Position numbers and translations under genes: made by a program. Source: Segatella copri (lineage in GTDB: Bacteria; Bacteroidota; Bacteroidia; Bacteroidales; Bacteroidaceae). Taken from it: 64,000 nt of DNA. Positions 26,943 through 34,804 of the stretch are shown one piece after another (positions within the stretch are counted from its first letter, which is position 1; each line of letters opens with the position of its first letter). The notes under the pieces were generated by a model, which saw only the letters and a list, made by a program, of their open reading frames with translations, had not been told where the DNA came from and did not search any database. The stretch lies in contig NZ_NMPZ01000004.1 in assembly GCF_002224675.1 (NCBI RefSeq), positions 1 to 64,000 of the forward strand, in the 5' to 3' direction.

Positions 26943-28862
26943 TCATGACATTGATTTTTGGAACATGAATAAAAGTTTATCTTTTTCGTTCATGCGGATA
27001 TTATCAGAATAATCGCCTTTTGTTATTTGATACCCGCATGGCTTGACCATAAAAACGCCTAAGCCCTTAGTGTATGAACTTACTTCTGAGGCGTAGTCTT
27101 TACTTGTATTTAATGGAACTTTCCCTTTAATATGACACCACTCATTATTGCAACTGATGTCTTCAATCTCAGACATCATTTTTTGCAAATCTGTAATAGC
27201 TTTGGAACTTGCCGCTTGGGGTATCTGCAACTCAAAACAGAGCATCGGTTCGAGAATGTCCACACCTGACTGTTGCAAGGCCAGCCTGAAGACATAAGGG
27301 GTCAGCTGTCTGAAATCAGCAGGTGTACTTACCGGGCTATAATACTCGGCTTGAGTAAAAGTTACTTTCAGATCAGTCACTTCCCATCCATGTAAACCAG
27401 ATTGGCAAGACATACGAATCCCTTCAAAAACGGCATTTTGAAAAGAATGGTTCAGATAACCATAGGAGATGTCACTTTCGATTTGCAACCCTGCCCCTAA
27501 CGGTAAGGGTTCAAGAGTCAGCCCTATTGTGGCCCAGTAAGGGTTGGGTGGTACTTCGATCTGAATAATCTTATTGACCTTTTTTATAGGTCGTTCTTTG
27601 TAGATAGTCTTGATCTCATCAAAATGGACCTTTACGGAAAATCGTTCTTCCAGCAATGTCTGTATGATTTCCTTTTGGGTCAAACCATATAACGAGATTT
27701 CCAATTCATCACTATATGAGTTTATGGAAAAGGACAAAGACGGGTCTTCAATCCACAATGTATTCAGAGCGGATATCACCTTGCTTCTCTCTTCGGGCTT
27801 ATTTGGCCGGACGGAGGATTTGAGAGCGGGATGCTGATGAGATAATCCTTGAATCAAACAAGGTTTAGCACCTAAATAATCTCCGATTCGAAAATCTTCT
27901 ATATCTTCTACAATCGCGATATCATTGGCACCCACTTCATCAACATTTATCTCTCTGCCCTGATAAATAGTCTTTAGATTTTTAATCTTGATGAATTTTT
28001 CCGAATCGTTGATTCTTACAACGTCTCGAAGTCTCAGACTTCCGTCAATTATTTTAAGAAAACTTCTTTTATGCCCTTTGGGGTCATGCTCTATCTTATA
28101 GAGATAAGCTGAAAGTCTGTTTGAGACTGATGCCGGAGGAAGTATAAAAGAAGAAATGGCGTCCAACAACTCATTGATACCGATATTGAACATTGCTGAT
28201 CCATGTAGCACCGGATAGACTTTGGCTTTTGCCACAAGAGCGATTATCGTATTCCAATAATCAGCCGGTGAAATTTCGCTATCCGCCAAATATCGTTCTA
28301 ATATATCGTCGTCATGGTTGCATACAAATTCTTTGTATTCTTCCTTTATATATGTTTGGGAGCAAACCGGATAAACCGATCCATCGACAACAGTTTGCAT
28401 AAACAGGACATCTTGCGACAGATTTGTTTTTATATCCATATACAAACGCTCCAAATTCACACCGGCACGGTCAATCTTATTGATAAATATAATTGTCGGG
28501 ATTTGCAGCTTTTGTAAAGTACTGAACAGCAACTTTGTCTGCGCTTGTATGCCTTCCTTTGCGGATAAGATGAGGACTGCTCCATCAAGCATTTTGAATG
28601 TCCGCTCCACTTCCGCAATAAAATCCATGTGTCCCGGAGTGTCAATGATATTGCATTTCACTCCATTCCAGATAATAGATGTCGTAGAAGCCCGGACAGT
28701 AATTCCTCTACGTTTCTCTATATCCATAGAGTCTGTTATGGTGTCACCATTATCCACACGGCCGCACTTTTCCGTTGCTCCACTGGCAAACAGCAGATTC
28801 TCGGTTACGGAAGTTTTTCCTGCATCAATGTGAGCAAGAATTCCTAAATTTATAATATTCAT
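26943..28862 (-). CDS. tetQ: tetracycline ribosomal protection protein Tet(Q)
   Basis: A 639-residue EF-G-like GTPase matching Tet(Q). The start [17 protein letters not shown] carries the G1 motif (AHIDAGKT), followed by the switch motif [13 protein letters not shown] and NKID. It binds the ribosome and dislodges tetracycline in a GTP-dependent way. An in-frame extension to 29216 exists but is upstream leader and junction sequence. In CTnDOT tetQ heads the tetQ-rteA-rteB operon; here the next genes are an RND pump instead. Confidence 0.96.
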   Translation of the reverse strand: MNIINLGILAHIDAGKTSVTENLLFASGATEKCGRVDNGDTITDSMDIEKRRGITVRASTTSIIWNGVKCNIIDTPGHMDFIAEVERTFKMLDGAVLILSAKEGIQAQTKLLFSTLQKLQIPTIIFINKIDRAGVNLERLYMDIKTNLSQDVLFMQTVVDGSVYPVCSQTYIKEEYKEFVCNHDDDILERYLADSEISPADYWNTIIALVAKAKVYPVLHGSAMFNIGINELLDAISSFILPPASVSNRLSAYLYKIEHDPKGHKRSFLKIIDGSLRLRDVVRINDSEKFIKIKNLKTIYQGREINVDEVGANDIAIVEDIEDFRIGDYLGAKPCLIQGLSHQHPALKSSVRPNKPEERSKVISALNTLWIEDPSLSFSINSYSDELEISLYGLTQKEIIQTLLEERFSVKVHFDEIKTIYKERPIKKVNKIIQIEVPPNPYWATIGLTLEPLPLGAGLQIESDISYGYLNHSFQNAVFEGIRMSCQSGLHGWEVTDLKVTFTQAEYYSPVSTPADFRQLTPYVFRLALQQSGVDILEPMLCFELQIPQAASSKAITDLQKMMSEIEDISCNNEWCHIKGKVPLNTSKDYASEVSSYTKGLGVFMVKPCGYQITKGDYSDNIRMNEKDKLLFMFQKSMS

Positions 28863-29043
28863 TTGGATTAAGCAATAATATTGTCCAAAGAAATCTTCCC
28901 ATAAGGTCAACTGACTATTATCGTAGTCATTCTGAGGACGTTTGGGTTTAACAAATAGCTCACCTAAAGGTTTCCTTTCAAAGAGGACTTTACCAATGGC
29001 GGCCGATAATATATAAAGATTTTGATCAATACGATATACCTTC

Positions 29044-29460
29044 TTAGCAATGACAAGCAGCAGATAATCGCATATGGCATATCTCGTCATGAATGCAGAA
29101 CAAATTCTCGCTGAGATTTCTTTCCGCTTTTTGACACTCTTCCTTACAAGAGTCAACAATCTCCATTGGGTCTTTACCACCAGATTCAAGAATCTCAACC
29201 CAAAGGGAAAGTTCATTCTTCAATCTGTTTCTCGCATCCTCGTATGCACTATCGTTCAAGAAAACATTCTTGATGGCTTTTCTACGAGAATCCATATTCT
29301 CAACACCTTTGATAAGTCCCTTCAACAACTGGAAGCCTCCAAATTTATCCAATCCAGACAGGCTTTTCTGAAGGAGTTCCGCAGGATTTGCTACAGTTTG
29401 TCTTTCCTGTAGTTCCATTCCGGCGGACGAAGATGCCAAATTCTGTTCTTCTACTGCCAT
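29044..29460 (-). pseudogene. tssC: type VI secretion sheath protein TssC, truncated
   Basis: The first 120 or so residues (EEQNLASSSAG..., DKFGGFQLLKGLIKGVENM, RRKAIKNVFL) match the N-terminus of the Bacteroidetes TssC/VipB-type sheath large subunit (DUF5458), which normally has about 450 residues. The frame then runs into unrelated sequence ([12 protein letters not shown]) and stops near the tetQ leader, so the gene is cut at about 29,090. It follows tssB by 21 bp on the same strand. A working sheath could not be made from this copy. Confidence 0.6.
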
Positions 29461-29481
29461 AATAATAATCAATTTTAGTTG

Positions 29482-29937
29482 TTAATCTGCGTCCTCAAGC
29501 TCTGCAAGGAGAGACTTTAACGCATTCTTCAAATCTTCATGCGCAGCATCATTTTTCAATGCGTTACGCAATGTCTTGTTCTTCTCCAACTGACGAATTA
29601 CAGAATTGTATGCGTCAATCTTTGACTTTTTTCCACTAAGCAACTCACTCTGAGCAATAAGCTGCTCATCCTCGAAGTCTTTCATCTGCTTAAACTGGAA
29701 ATCTTCATATACAGCACCACCTTCTTCCGTAGAGAGGGTTACGCCCTCTTTTGATGGTTGGAAATGTTCGAAAACTTCCTTCATGCTTTTTGCTTTGAAG
29801 CCTTCTCGGTCTTCATCGGTGTTGGGAGCAGCGTCAGTAAACTGGTCTACATAGAGTGTCCTATTTTGTGGAAACTCAATGACACCATCCTGAGCATTTT
29901 CCTCAACAACTTTGGAAATAACGGTTTTTCTTGCCAT
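29482..29937 (-). CDS. tssB: type VI secretion sheath small subunit TssB
   Basis: A 151-residue protein with the features of Bacteroidetes TssB/VipA: a beta-rich front half, the segment FQFKQMKDFEDEQLIAQSEL at about residue 80 and a C-terminal helix ending in KNDAAHEDLKNALKSLLAEL. With TssC it would form the contractile sheath. It lies between clpV and the tssC fragment. An alternative ATG at 30033, 15 bp after the clpV stop, would add 32 residues; the shorter form is preferred because family members start close to this domain. Confidence 0.6.
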   Translation of the reverse strand: MARKTVISKVVEENAQDGVIEFPQNRTLYVDQFTDAAPNTDEDREGFKAKSMKEVFEHFQPSKEGVTLSTEEGGAVYEDFQFKQMKDFEDEQLIAQSELLSGKKSKIDAYNSVIRQLEKNKTLRNALKNDAAHEDLKNALKSLLAELEDAD

Positions 29938-30048
29938 TGTTCTTCTATTTATTATTGTGTTACTTACTTCTTGTTGTTTTTTGGGGGTAATGTCTGTATT
30001 CAACAGACTTTTCAGCCATCTGAAAAATCTCATGATAAATTATTGTAA

Positions 30049-32310
30049 TTAATCAGGAGTTTCTATGTCCCATGCTATTTCTTTAGTCTCTTCATTGTAT
30101 TTCATGGTAACACGATCACCGCTATTGATGTCACCAGAAATAATAAGCTTCGACAAAGGACGGCGAATCTCTTTTCGGATTATGCCAAGAATAGGACGAG
30201 CACCGTAATGGGCATTGAAACCTACTTTTGTTACATATTTACGAGCAGACTCATCAATCGTCAAAGAGATATTCTGCTCTCTTAGCATCTTGAGCAGATT
30301 TTGTATGTGAATATCAAAAATTCTGTCTATCATCTCTGGCGTAATAGGTGAGAATGGGACAATTTCTGTAAGTCTTGCCAAGAATTCTGGTCTGAATTGA
30401 CCTTGCATGACTTCCAACATCTGGTCATGTGTCGGAACATGACCTTCACCAAAAGACTTGAAAATATAATCACTGCCAATGTTAGAGGTGAATATAATCA
30501 AGGCATTGGAGAAATCACCAACACGCCCAAGACGGTCGTGCAACTTTCCTTCATCTAGTATCTGAAGGAATAAATCAAATACAGACCTAAGTGCCTTTTC
30601 TATTTCATCGAACAATACTACAGAATATGGATGCTGTCTGATTTGATTGACCAAAAGTCCACCTTCTTCATAACCGACGTATCCTGGAGGGGCTCCATAA
30701 AGGAGTGCGACAGAATGCTCCTCTTTATATTCCGACATGTCAAATCTTAGTATTGAGGTATCATCATTGAAAAGGAACTCTGCCAAAGACTTCGCCAATT
30801 CAGTTTTACCTGTTCCTGTAGGACCAAGGAAGAAGAAAGACCCAATTGGTTGTCCTTTTTTATTTAGACCTGAACGTGACTCGAATACGGCATCCAAGAT
30901 ACTCTTAATAGCATGATTTTGACCTACAACTCTTTTATGAAGAATATCTTCCGCACTTGAAAGTCTTTGACGTTCTTCTGATTGAATATTTCCCATTGGA
31001 ATACCAGTCATCTTCGCAACAACATTTCTAATCTCATCCTTTTTTAAAATAATAGTGTTAGACTCGTCATTTGTTGTCTGCTCCATTTCTTTCTCAATTT
31101 TCACAGAAGCCATCGAACGATCCAAAAGGTCTATTGCAGATGCTGGCAAATTACGCTCTGGCATGTATCGTTTTGCCAAACGAACAATCTCTGGAATTAC
31201 ATCGCCATCAAGAGTTATATTGTGATACTGTTCATATATAGTTTTTTTGCTATCCAATATGCCAATAGCCTCCTCTTCCGTAGGTGCTTCTAAGGATATT
31301 TTCTCAAAATAAGCTGTCAGTTCTCTATCTTTTTCAAGATTCTTTGTATATCCGTCTATTGATGAAGTACAAATAAACTGTATGGTATTATTGGATAGAA
31401 TCTTTTTTATAGATGGCAATATCGCATTAAGAGGTGAGGATGTTTCTCCTAAACGGTAAAAATTTTCTATAACAAGAACTGGCTGTGAAATATCCGACAA
31501 CTCATCTATAACAGACTTAAACCTGTCTTCCATCTCACCTTTGTAGCTTACGCCTTGACTTAAAGCGATTAAATCAAGTTCGTATGGCTGTATGGTACTT
31601 ATTGATGCAGGAAGTTCACCTTTGGTTAGATTATCGGTCAATTTACGTATTAACGAGGTTTTGCCAACTCCCGTATCTCCAACAATAAGAGCATTTGCCC
31701 TGTCCTTCCGAGCCAAAATTTCCACCAATGAACGTAAATCATTTTCCATGTCAATGATTTCAACATCATTTGTTGCATCAAATAAGGAATTGTAATATAC
31801 ATTTTGAGATTTTCTGTCATTAGCTGATGGACGAATCTCTTTAGAAGAGTTAACGGTATTCTTTACATTCTTGCTTATAAAAGATAAAACCTTTTCTCTT
31901 GAAAGTGGCATTGTCTTTAATTGTTCTGAAGAAAAACCTACACCAGGACTGACCAATGCGGTCAAAAGAAATTCTAATTTATGCGTCTCCGTTCCATATT
32001 GCTCTTCCAAAGATATAGCTTCTTTTATCACATTTTGACTATCTCGTGAAAATTCAGCTTTTTTCATAGGATAAGGGGACTTGTCGCATTGCTGAATATG
32101 AATATCGCACCAATCAATTAAATAGTAGTAATCCTCATTAAGACTATCCTCTATGTAATTAACCAAACCTGCACTTTTGTGTAAAAGTGCTCTGAATATA
32201 TGTACTGGCTCTATTTGCGGTGATTTATTGTCCACTGCAAAAGCTTGAGATATATGGATTAAATCAACTTGAAGTCCATTAAAATATTCTGCAATTTTTT
32301 TGTTCATCAT
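30049..32310 (-). CDS. clpV: ClpV/TssH-type AAA+ ATPase
   Basis: A 753-residue double-AAA+ unfoldase. It has a Clp N-terminal domain (1-140), a first AAA domain with GDTGVGKT at about 207, and a second with GPTGTGKT at about 496 plus the ClpB-type C-terminal domain. ClpV disassembles contracted type VI secretion sheaths. A general ClpB/ClpC chaperone would be the alternative, but the adjacent sheath-like genes and the non-standard N-domain favour ClpV. It starts 21 bp after the end of the NusG-like gene's KOW region. Confidence 0.75.
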   Translation of the reverse strand: MMNKKIAEYFNGLQVDLIHISQAFAVDNKSPQIEPVHIFRALLHKSAGLVNYIEDSLNEDYYYLIDWCDIHIQQCDKSPYPMKKAEFSRDSQNVIKEAISLEEQYGTETHKLEFLLTALVSPGVGFSSEQLKTMPLSREKVLSFISKNVKNTVNSSKEIRPSANDRKSQNVYYNSLFDATNDVEIIDMENDLRSLVEILARKDRANALIVGDTGVGKTSLIRKLTDNLTKGELPASISTIQPYELDLIALSQGVSYKGEMEDRFKSVIDELSDISQPVLVIENFYRLGETSSPLNAILPSIKKILSNNTIQFICTSSIDGYTKNLEKDRELTAYFEKISLEAPTEEEAIGILDSKKTIYEQYHNITLDGDVIPEIVRLAKRYMPERNLPASAIDLLDRSMASVKIEKEMEQTTNDESNTIILKKDEIRNVVAKMTGIPMGNIQSEERQRLSSAEDILHKRVVGQNHAIKSILDAVFESRSGLNKKGQPIGSFFFLGPTGTGKTELAKSLAEFLFNDDTSILRFDMSEYKEEHSVALLYGAPPGYVGYEEGGLLVNQIRQHPYSVVLFDEIEKALRSVFDLFLQILDEGKLHDRLGRVGDFSNALIIFTSNIGSDYIFKSFGEGHVPTHDQMLEVMQGQFRPEFLARLTEIVPFSPITPEMIDRIFDIHIQNLLKMLREQNISLTIDESARKYVTKVGFNAHYGARPILGIIRKEIRRPLSKLIISGDINSGDRVTMKYNEETKEIAWDIETPD

Positions 32311-32331
32311 TTCTGCGTTGAATATGAATAA

Positions 32332-33064
32332 TCATTCTACAATTTCCAAAAATGCACTTGGCACATAAGCTGTACAAACAGTTACCAATTCATCCACCAC
32401 AACACCAACTCTCTGTTGCCCTTGCCATCTTGCGACCCTCCCAATAACTCCTTTGAATGCGCCATCAATAACTCTCACCAATTGTCCTTTTTTCAAACTT
32501 TGGTACTTCATCTAATGTCACGATAGTATTGTCCACATCGGCAGCACAGATAATTTTAAGACTATCCATCTGATAGTTGGGAACTATCATTGGTGTCTTT
32601 TCTATCTTGCGACCAATATGAATGTGCCGATAATAAAAACGAAGGAATGGGAGATTTACGTTGTCGTAAACAAAAGTTTTGATTTCTTCTTCTGTACCGT
32701 ATGCAAAGAAAATGTTCGGCAAACGTGATACGGTAACAACTTTGCGCTTACCTTTTATAAGTTTTACAACACTGGTAGTTGGATAGAAAGCCGTAATGCC
32801 TTTGGCTGTCATATAGTCGTATGCCTTTTTTTCTCTACCATAAGTGGTGCGTAAGGCATACCAATGGGGAACATCTATCTCTTTTTGAGCCTTTGACTTA
32901 CTTGCTATATGTGCATTTCTGGTGGACACCCCTGTTTGTGAACTCTCTGCGGAAATAGTGCTTTGAGCTTCGGGGAGGGCGTTGGAGGTAAGTCCAGCGC
33001 AAGGAGGGAGTTCACCGCCTCCTGGGGTGTGTACATCTGTTGATGTCCATTCATCGACTTTCAT
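32332..33064 (-). pseudogene. NusG/UpxY-like antiterminator with a one-base frameshift
   Basis: The first frame gives 199 residues with a NusG N-terminal (NGN) domain starting at HWYALRTTYGREKKAYDY, after a low-complexity 65-residue leader. It ends at 32465. The C-terminal KOW domain (KGQLVRVIDGAFKGVIGRVA) continues in another frame to a stop at 32332-32334. Removing one A from a run of six (minus strand, 32488-32493) joins them into a 243-residue protein reading EVPKFEKGQLVRVIDG. UpxY-type proteins promote read-through of their own operon leaders. The shift may be a mutation, phase variation or sequencing error. Confidence 0.75.
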
Positions 33065-33225
33065 ATCGGTGCTAACTTTTTTCTAGACAGAAATCCGTTA
33101 AATTCCGACATAAAAAAAGCGTGAGATCGTCCTGTTGTCCATCCCACACATCGAGGCTCTTGCATTGCCTATTATAGTTGAACAGACAACGTCAGAGCCC
33201 ACGCCGATATGAATATATAAACTCC

Positions 33226-33399
33226 ATGAAGAAACAGATGTACACATCAACATTGCACCCAATAAGATACAATATGAGTATACACAGTACTCCACGGATA
33301 GATATAATCACACCCGGGACATCTACCGTTGGCTATGTTCATGACTATAATATCGGAAGTTTGCAAGATTTCGATGTGTCAAGAACAAAGCGTCGATAA
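33226..33399 (+). CDS. possible small ORF in the NusG-like leader region
   Basis: A 57-codon plus-strand ORF starting MKKQMYTSTLHPIRYN and ending VHDYNIGSLQDFDVSRTKRR, opposite the presumed long leader of the NusG-like operon. Composition is protein-like but no family is recognised and no strong ribosome-binding site is seen. A non-coding role for this stretch as leader RNA on the other strand is equally possible. Confidence 0.3.
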   Translation: MKKQMYTSTLHPIRYNMSIHSTPRIDIITPGTSTVGYVHDYNIGSLQDFDVSRTKRR

Positions 33400-33567
33400 A
33401 CGCCTTCAATATGTCTGGACTGTCATCCCACCCAATGCCCGCTTTTGTATAGATATGTCAGATAAGTGACTTCACTACACTCAGCACGGCGTAGGCTGCC
33501 GACTCAGTTATCTTGAAAGAACACGTCTAACAGTGACAACTGCGGTCAAGCAAATACAGTCCGATTG

Positions 33568-33575
33568 CAAAAGTA
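33568..33575 (-). promoter_or_regulatory. candidate promoter of the NusG-like/clpV operon
   Basis: The minus strand reads TACTTTTG (TAnnTTTG). It would start a leader of about 500 nt before the NusG-like gene, which fits UpxY-type regulation, where the antiterminator acts on its own long leader. The -33 element is only a weak GTTG/TTGC match. The rest of 33,400-33,690 is AT-rich with no gene seen. Confidence 0.4.
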
Positions 33576-33694
33576 CGAAAATTAATTGAGAAAACAGCAA
33601 CAACAATTGAAAAAGTCTATCTTTTGCAGCAAATTTAAGATAATTTAAATCTATTTGCTTGAATATCTCTGAAATTATATATAATAATTACATC

Positions 33695-33739
33695 ATAATA
33701 GGTGGCAAACATATTATATATATGTCTGTCACCTATTAT
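33695..33739 (-). terminator. terminator after the methylase/helicase gene
   Basis: ATAATAGGTG (33695-33704) and CACCTATTAT (33730-33739) are perfect 10-bp arms, with further near-complementary bases inside (a run containing ACATAT/ATATGT). It lies 7 bp after the stop codon at 33746 on the minus strand. Confidence 0.65.
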
Positions 33740-33745
33740 AATATT

Positions 33746-34804
33746 TTAAAGACCTACTCGAAACATCCTGTTTTGAGCAACAGTTGATTCTGTATGGTCG
33801 TTTTTGGGTTTATGTTGTTCCTCTATTTCATGAGACTTTTCTGCTTTATCTATCTCTGGAGTAGATGGAGCAAGTTCAAGCTGTATTTTCCTGTCCAACG
33901 CCGCCAACTCAGCTTTTAGACCTTTCAGTTCTTCCTCTTTCTTCCAAGTCTTGCCAGCTATCTCTTCCAGTTGCGGTATTTCCTTTTCCAAAGCCTTGCA
34001 TCTTGAATCATACTGCTCAATGTAGCTTGGTATCTTCTGTAAGGCATTCACAAAGTTGTTTGCCGCTGCTATCGGGTCCGACTTGGCAATGTGACCGTAG
34101 TTGTACTGGTACTTGTAATTGCCCTCGACAAAAAAGCGGTTGTCAACAAATGGAAGACCATTCTCGAAACTTGTCTCGCTGACAATCTTGACAGGGAATC
34201 CGTAGATTTCTCCAATCCGCTTGTATTGTCCGCCAGTTGTCTCTTTCTCCGCCAACATTTGCAGATGCTTTCCTATAACCTCTAAGTTCGTGGACTCCAC
34301 ACCATCAAGAGTGATGAGGTTGAGGATGTTGCCGTCCTTGTCTTTCTTGGCTTTGCCCATAAACTTGCCGTAGTCCTCGGTCATTCCCTTGAGAGAGGCT
34401 TTGTTGTTGCCCAGCTCTGCCGTCTTTGACTGCAATTTTGTTTCTGAGTCACGCTTGCCCTTGTTAAACGATTTGCGCTCACCCTCCAGAGAAGCAACCT
34501 TCTTCTCCAACTTCGCCTTGTCAAGCAAGTCGGTATTTCCGGAGAGAATAGCCATATACTCGGAAAAATTCATACCCGATTTCTCGTCCATTGCTCCCTC
34601 GTCAATAGTTCTCGCCCCCAAGGCTCCGCTTTTCAACTGCGAGATAAAAGTCTGCTTGCAGTGCAGGAGGTTAAACTTGTACGAGTCAAGCGACTTTTCC
34701 ACCGCATAGATGATAATGTCCACCTTATTGTCAGCGTATAACTTAGCTATCTCGTTGCCAGCACGAACTCCACGACCATTGCGTTGTTCAAGATCTGATG
34801 GACG
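33746..34804 (-). CDS. methylase/helicase gene, 3' exon after group II intron
   Basis: The last 352 codons of the N-6 methylase/SNF2 helicase gene. It begins precisely with RPSDLEQRNGRGVRAGNEIA, helicase motif VI, and continues into a long coiled-coil C-terminal region (residues about 100-330 of this exon). Joining base 37286 to 34804 restores the reading frame, giving the sequence DTPWRPSDLE across the splice. Without intron removal the protein would lack motif VI and be inactive as a helicase. Confidence 0.85.
   Translation of the reverse strand, partial: RPSDLEQRNGRGVRAGNEIAKLYADNKVDIIIYAVEKSLDSYKFNLLHCKQTFISQLKSGALGARTIDEGAMDEKSGMNFSEYMAILSGNTDLLDKAKLEKKVASLEGERKSFNKGKRDSETKLQSKTAELGNNKASLKGMTEDYGKFMGKAKKDKDGNILNLITLDGVESTNLEVIGKHLQMLAEKETTGGQYKRIGEIYGFPVKIVSETSFENGLPFVDNRFFVEGNYKYQYNYGHIAKSDPIAAANNFVNALQKIPSYIEQYDSRCKALEKEIPQLEEIAGKTWKKEEELKGLKAELAALDRKIQLELAPSTPEIDKAEKSHEIEEQHKPKNDHTESTVAQNRMFRVGL

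Noticed and set aside
28863-29216. In-frame extension of tetQ by 118 codons to an ATG at 29216.
   Set aside because: Tet(Q) proteins start at [13 protein letters not shown]. The extra stretch overlaps the tssC junction and is better seen as leader and breakpoint sequence, although a remnant gene tail cannot be excluded.
33098-33295. A minus-strand 65-codon ORF upstream of the NusG-like gene.
   Set aside because: No ribosome-binding site and no protein-like conservation pattern; it lies in the presumed leader.
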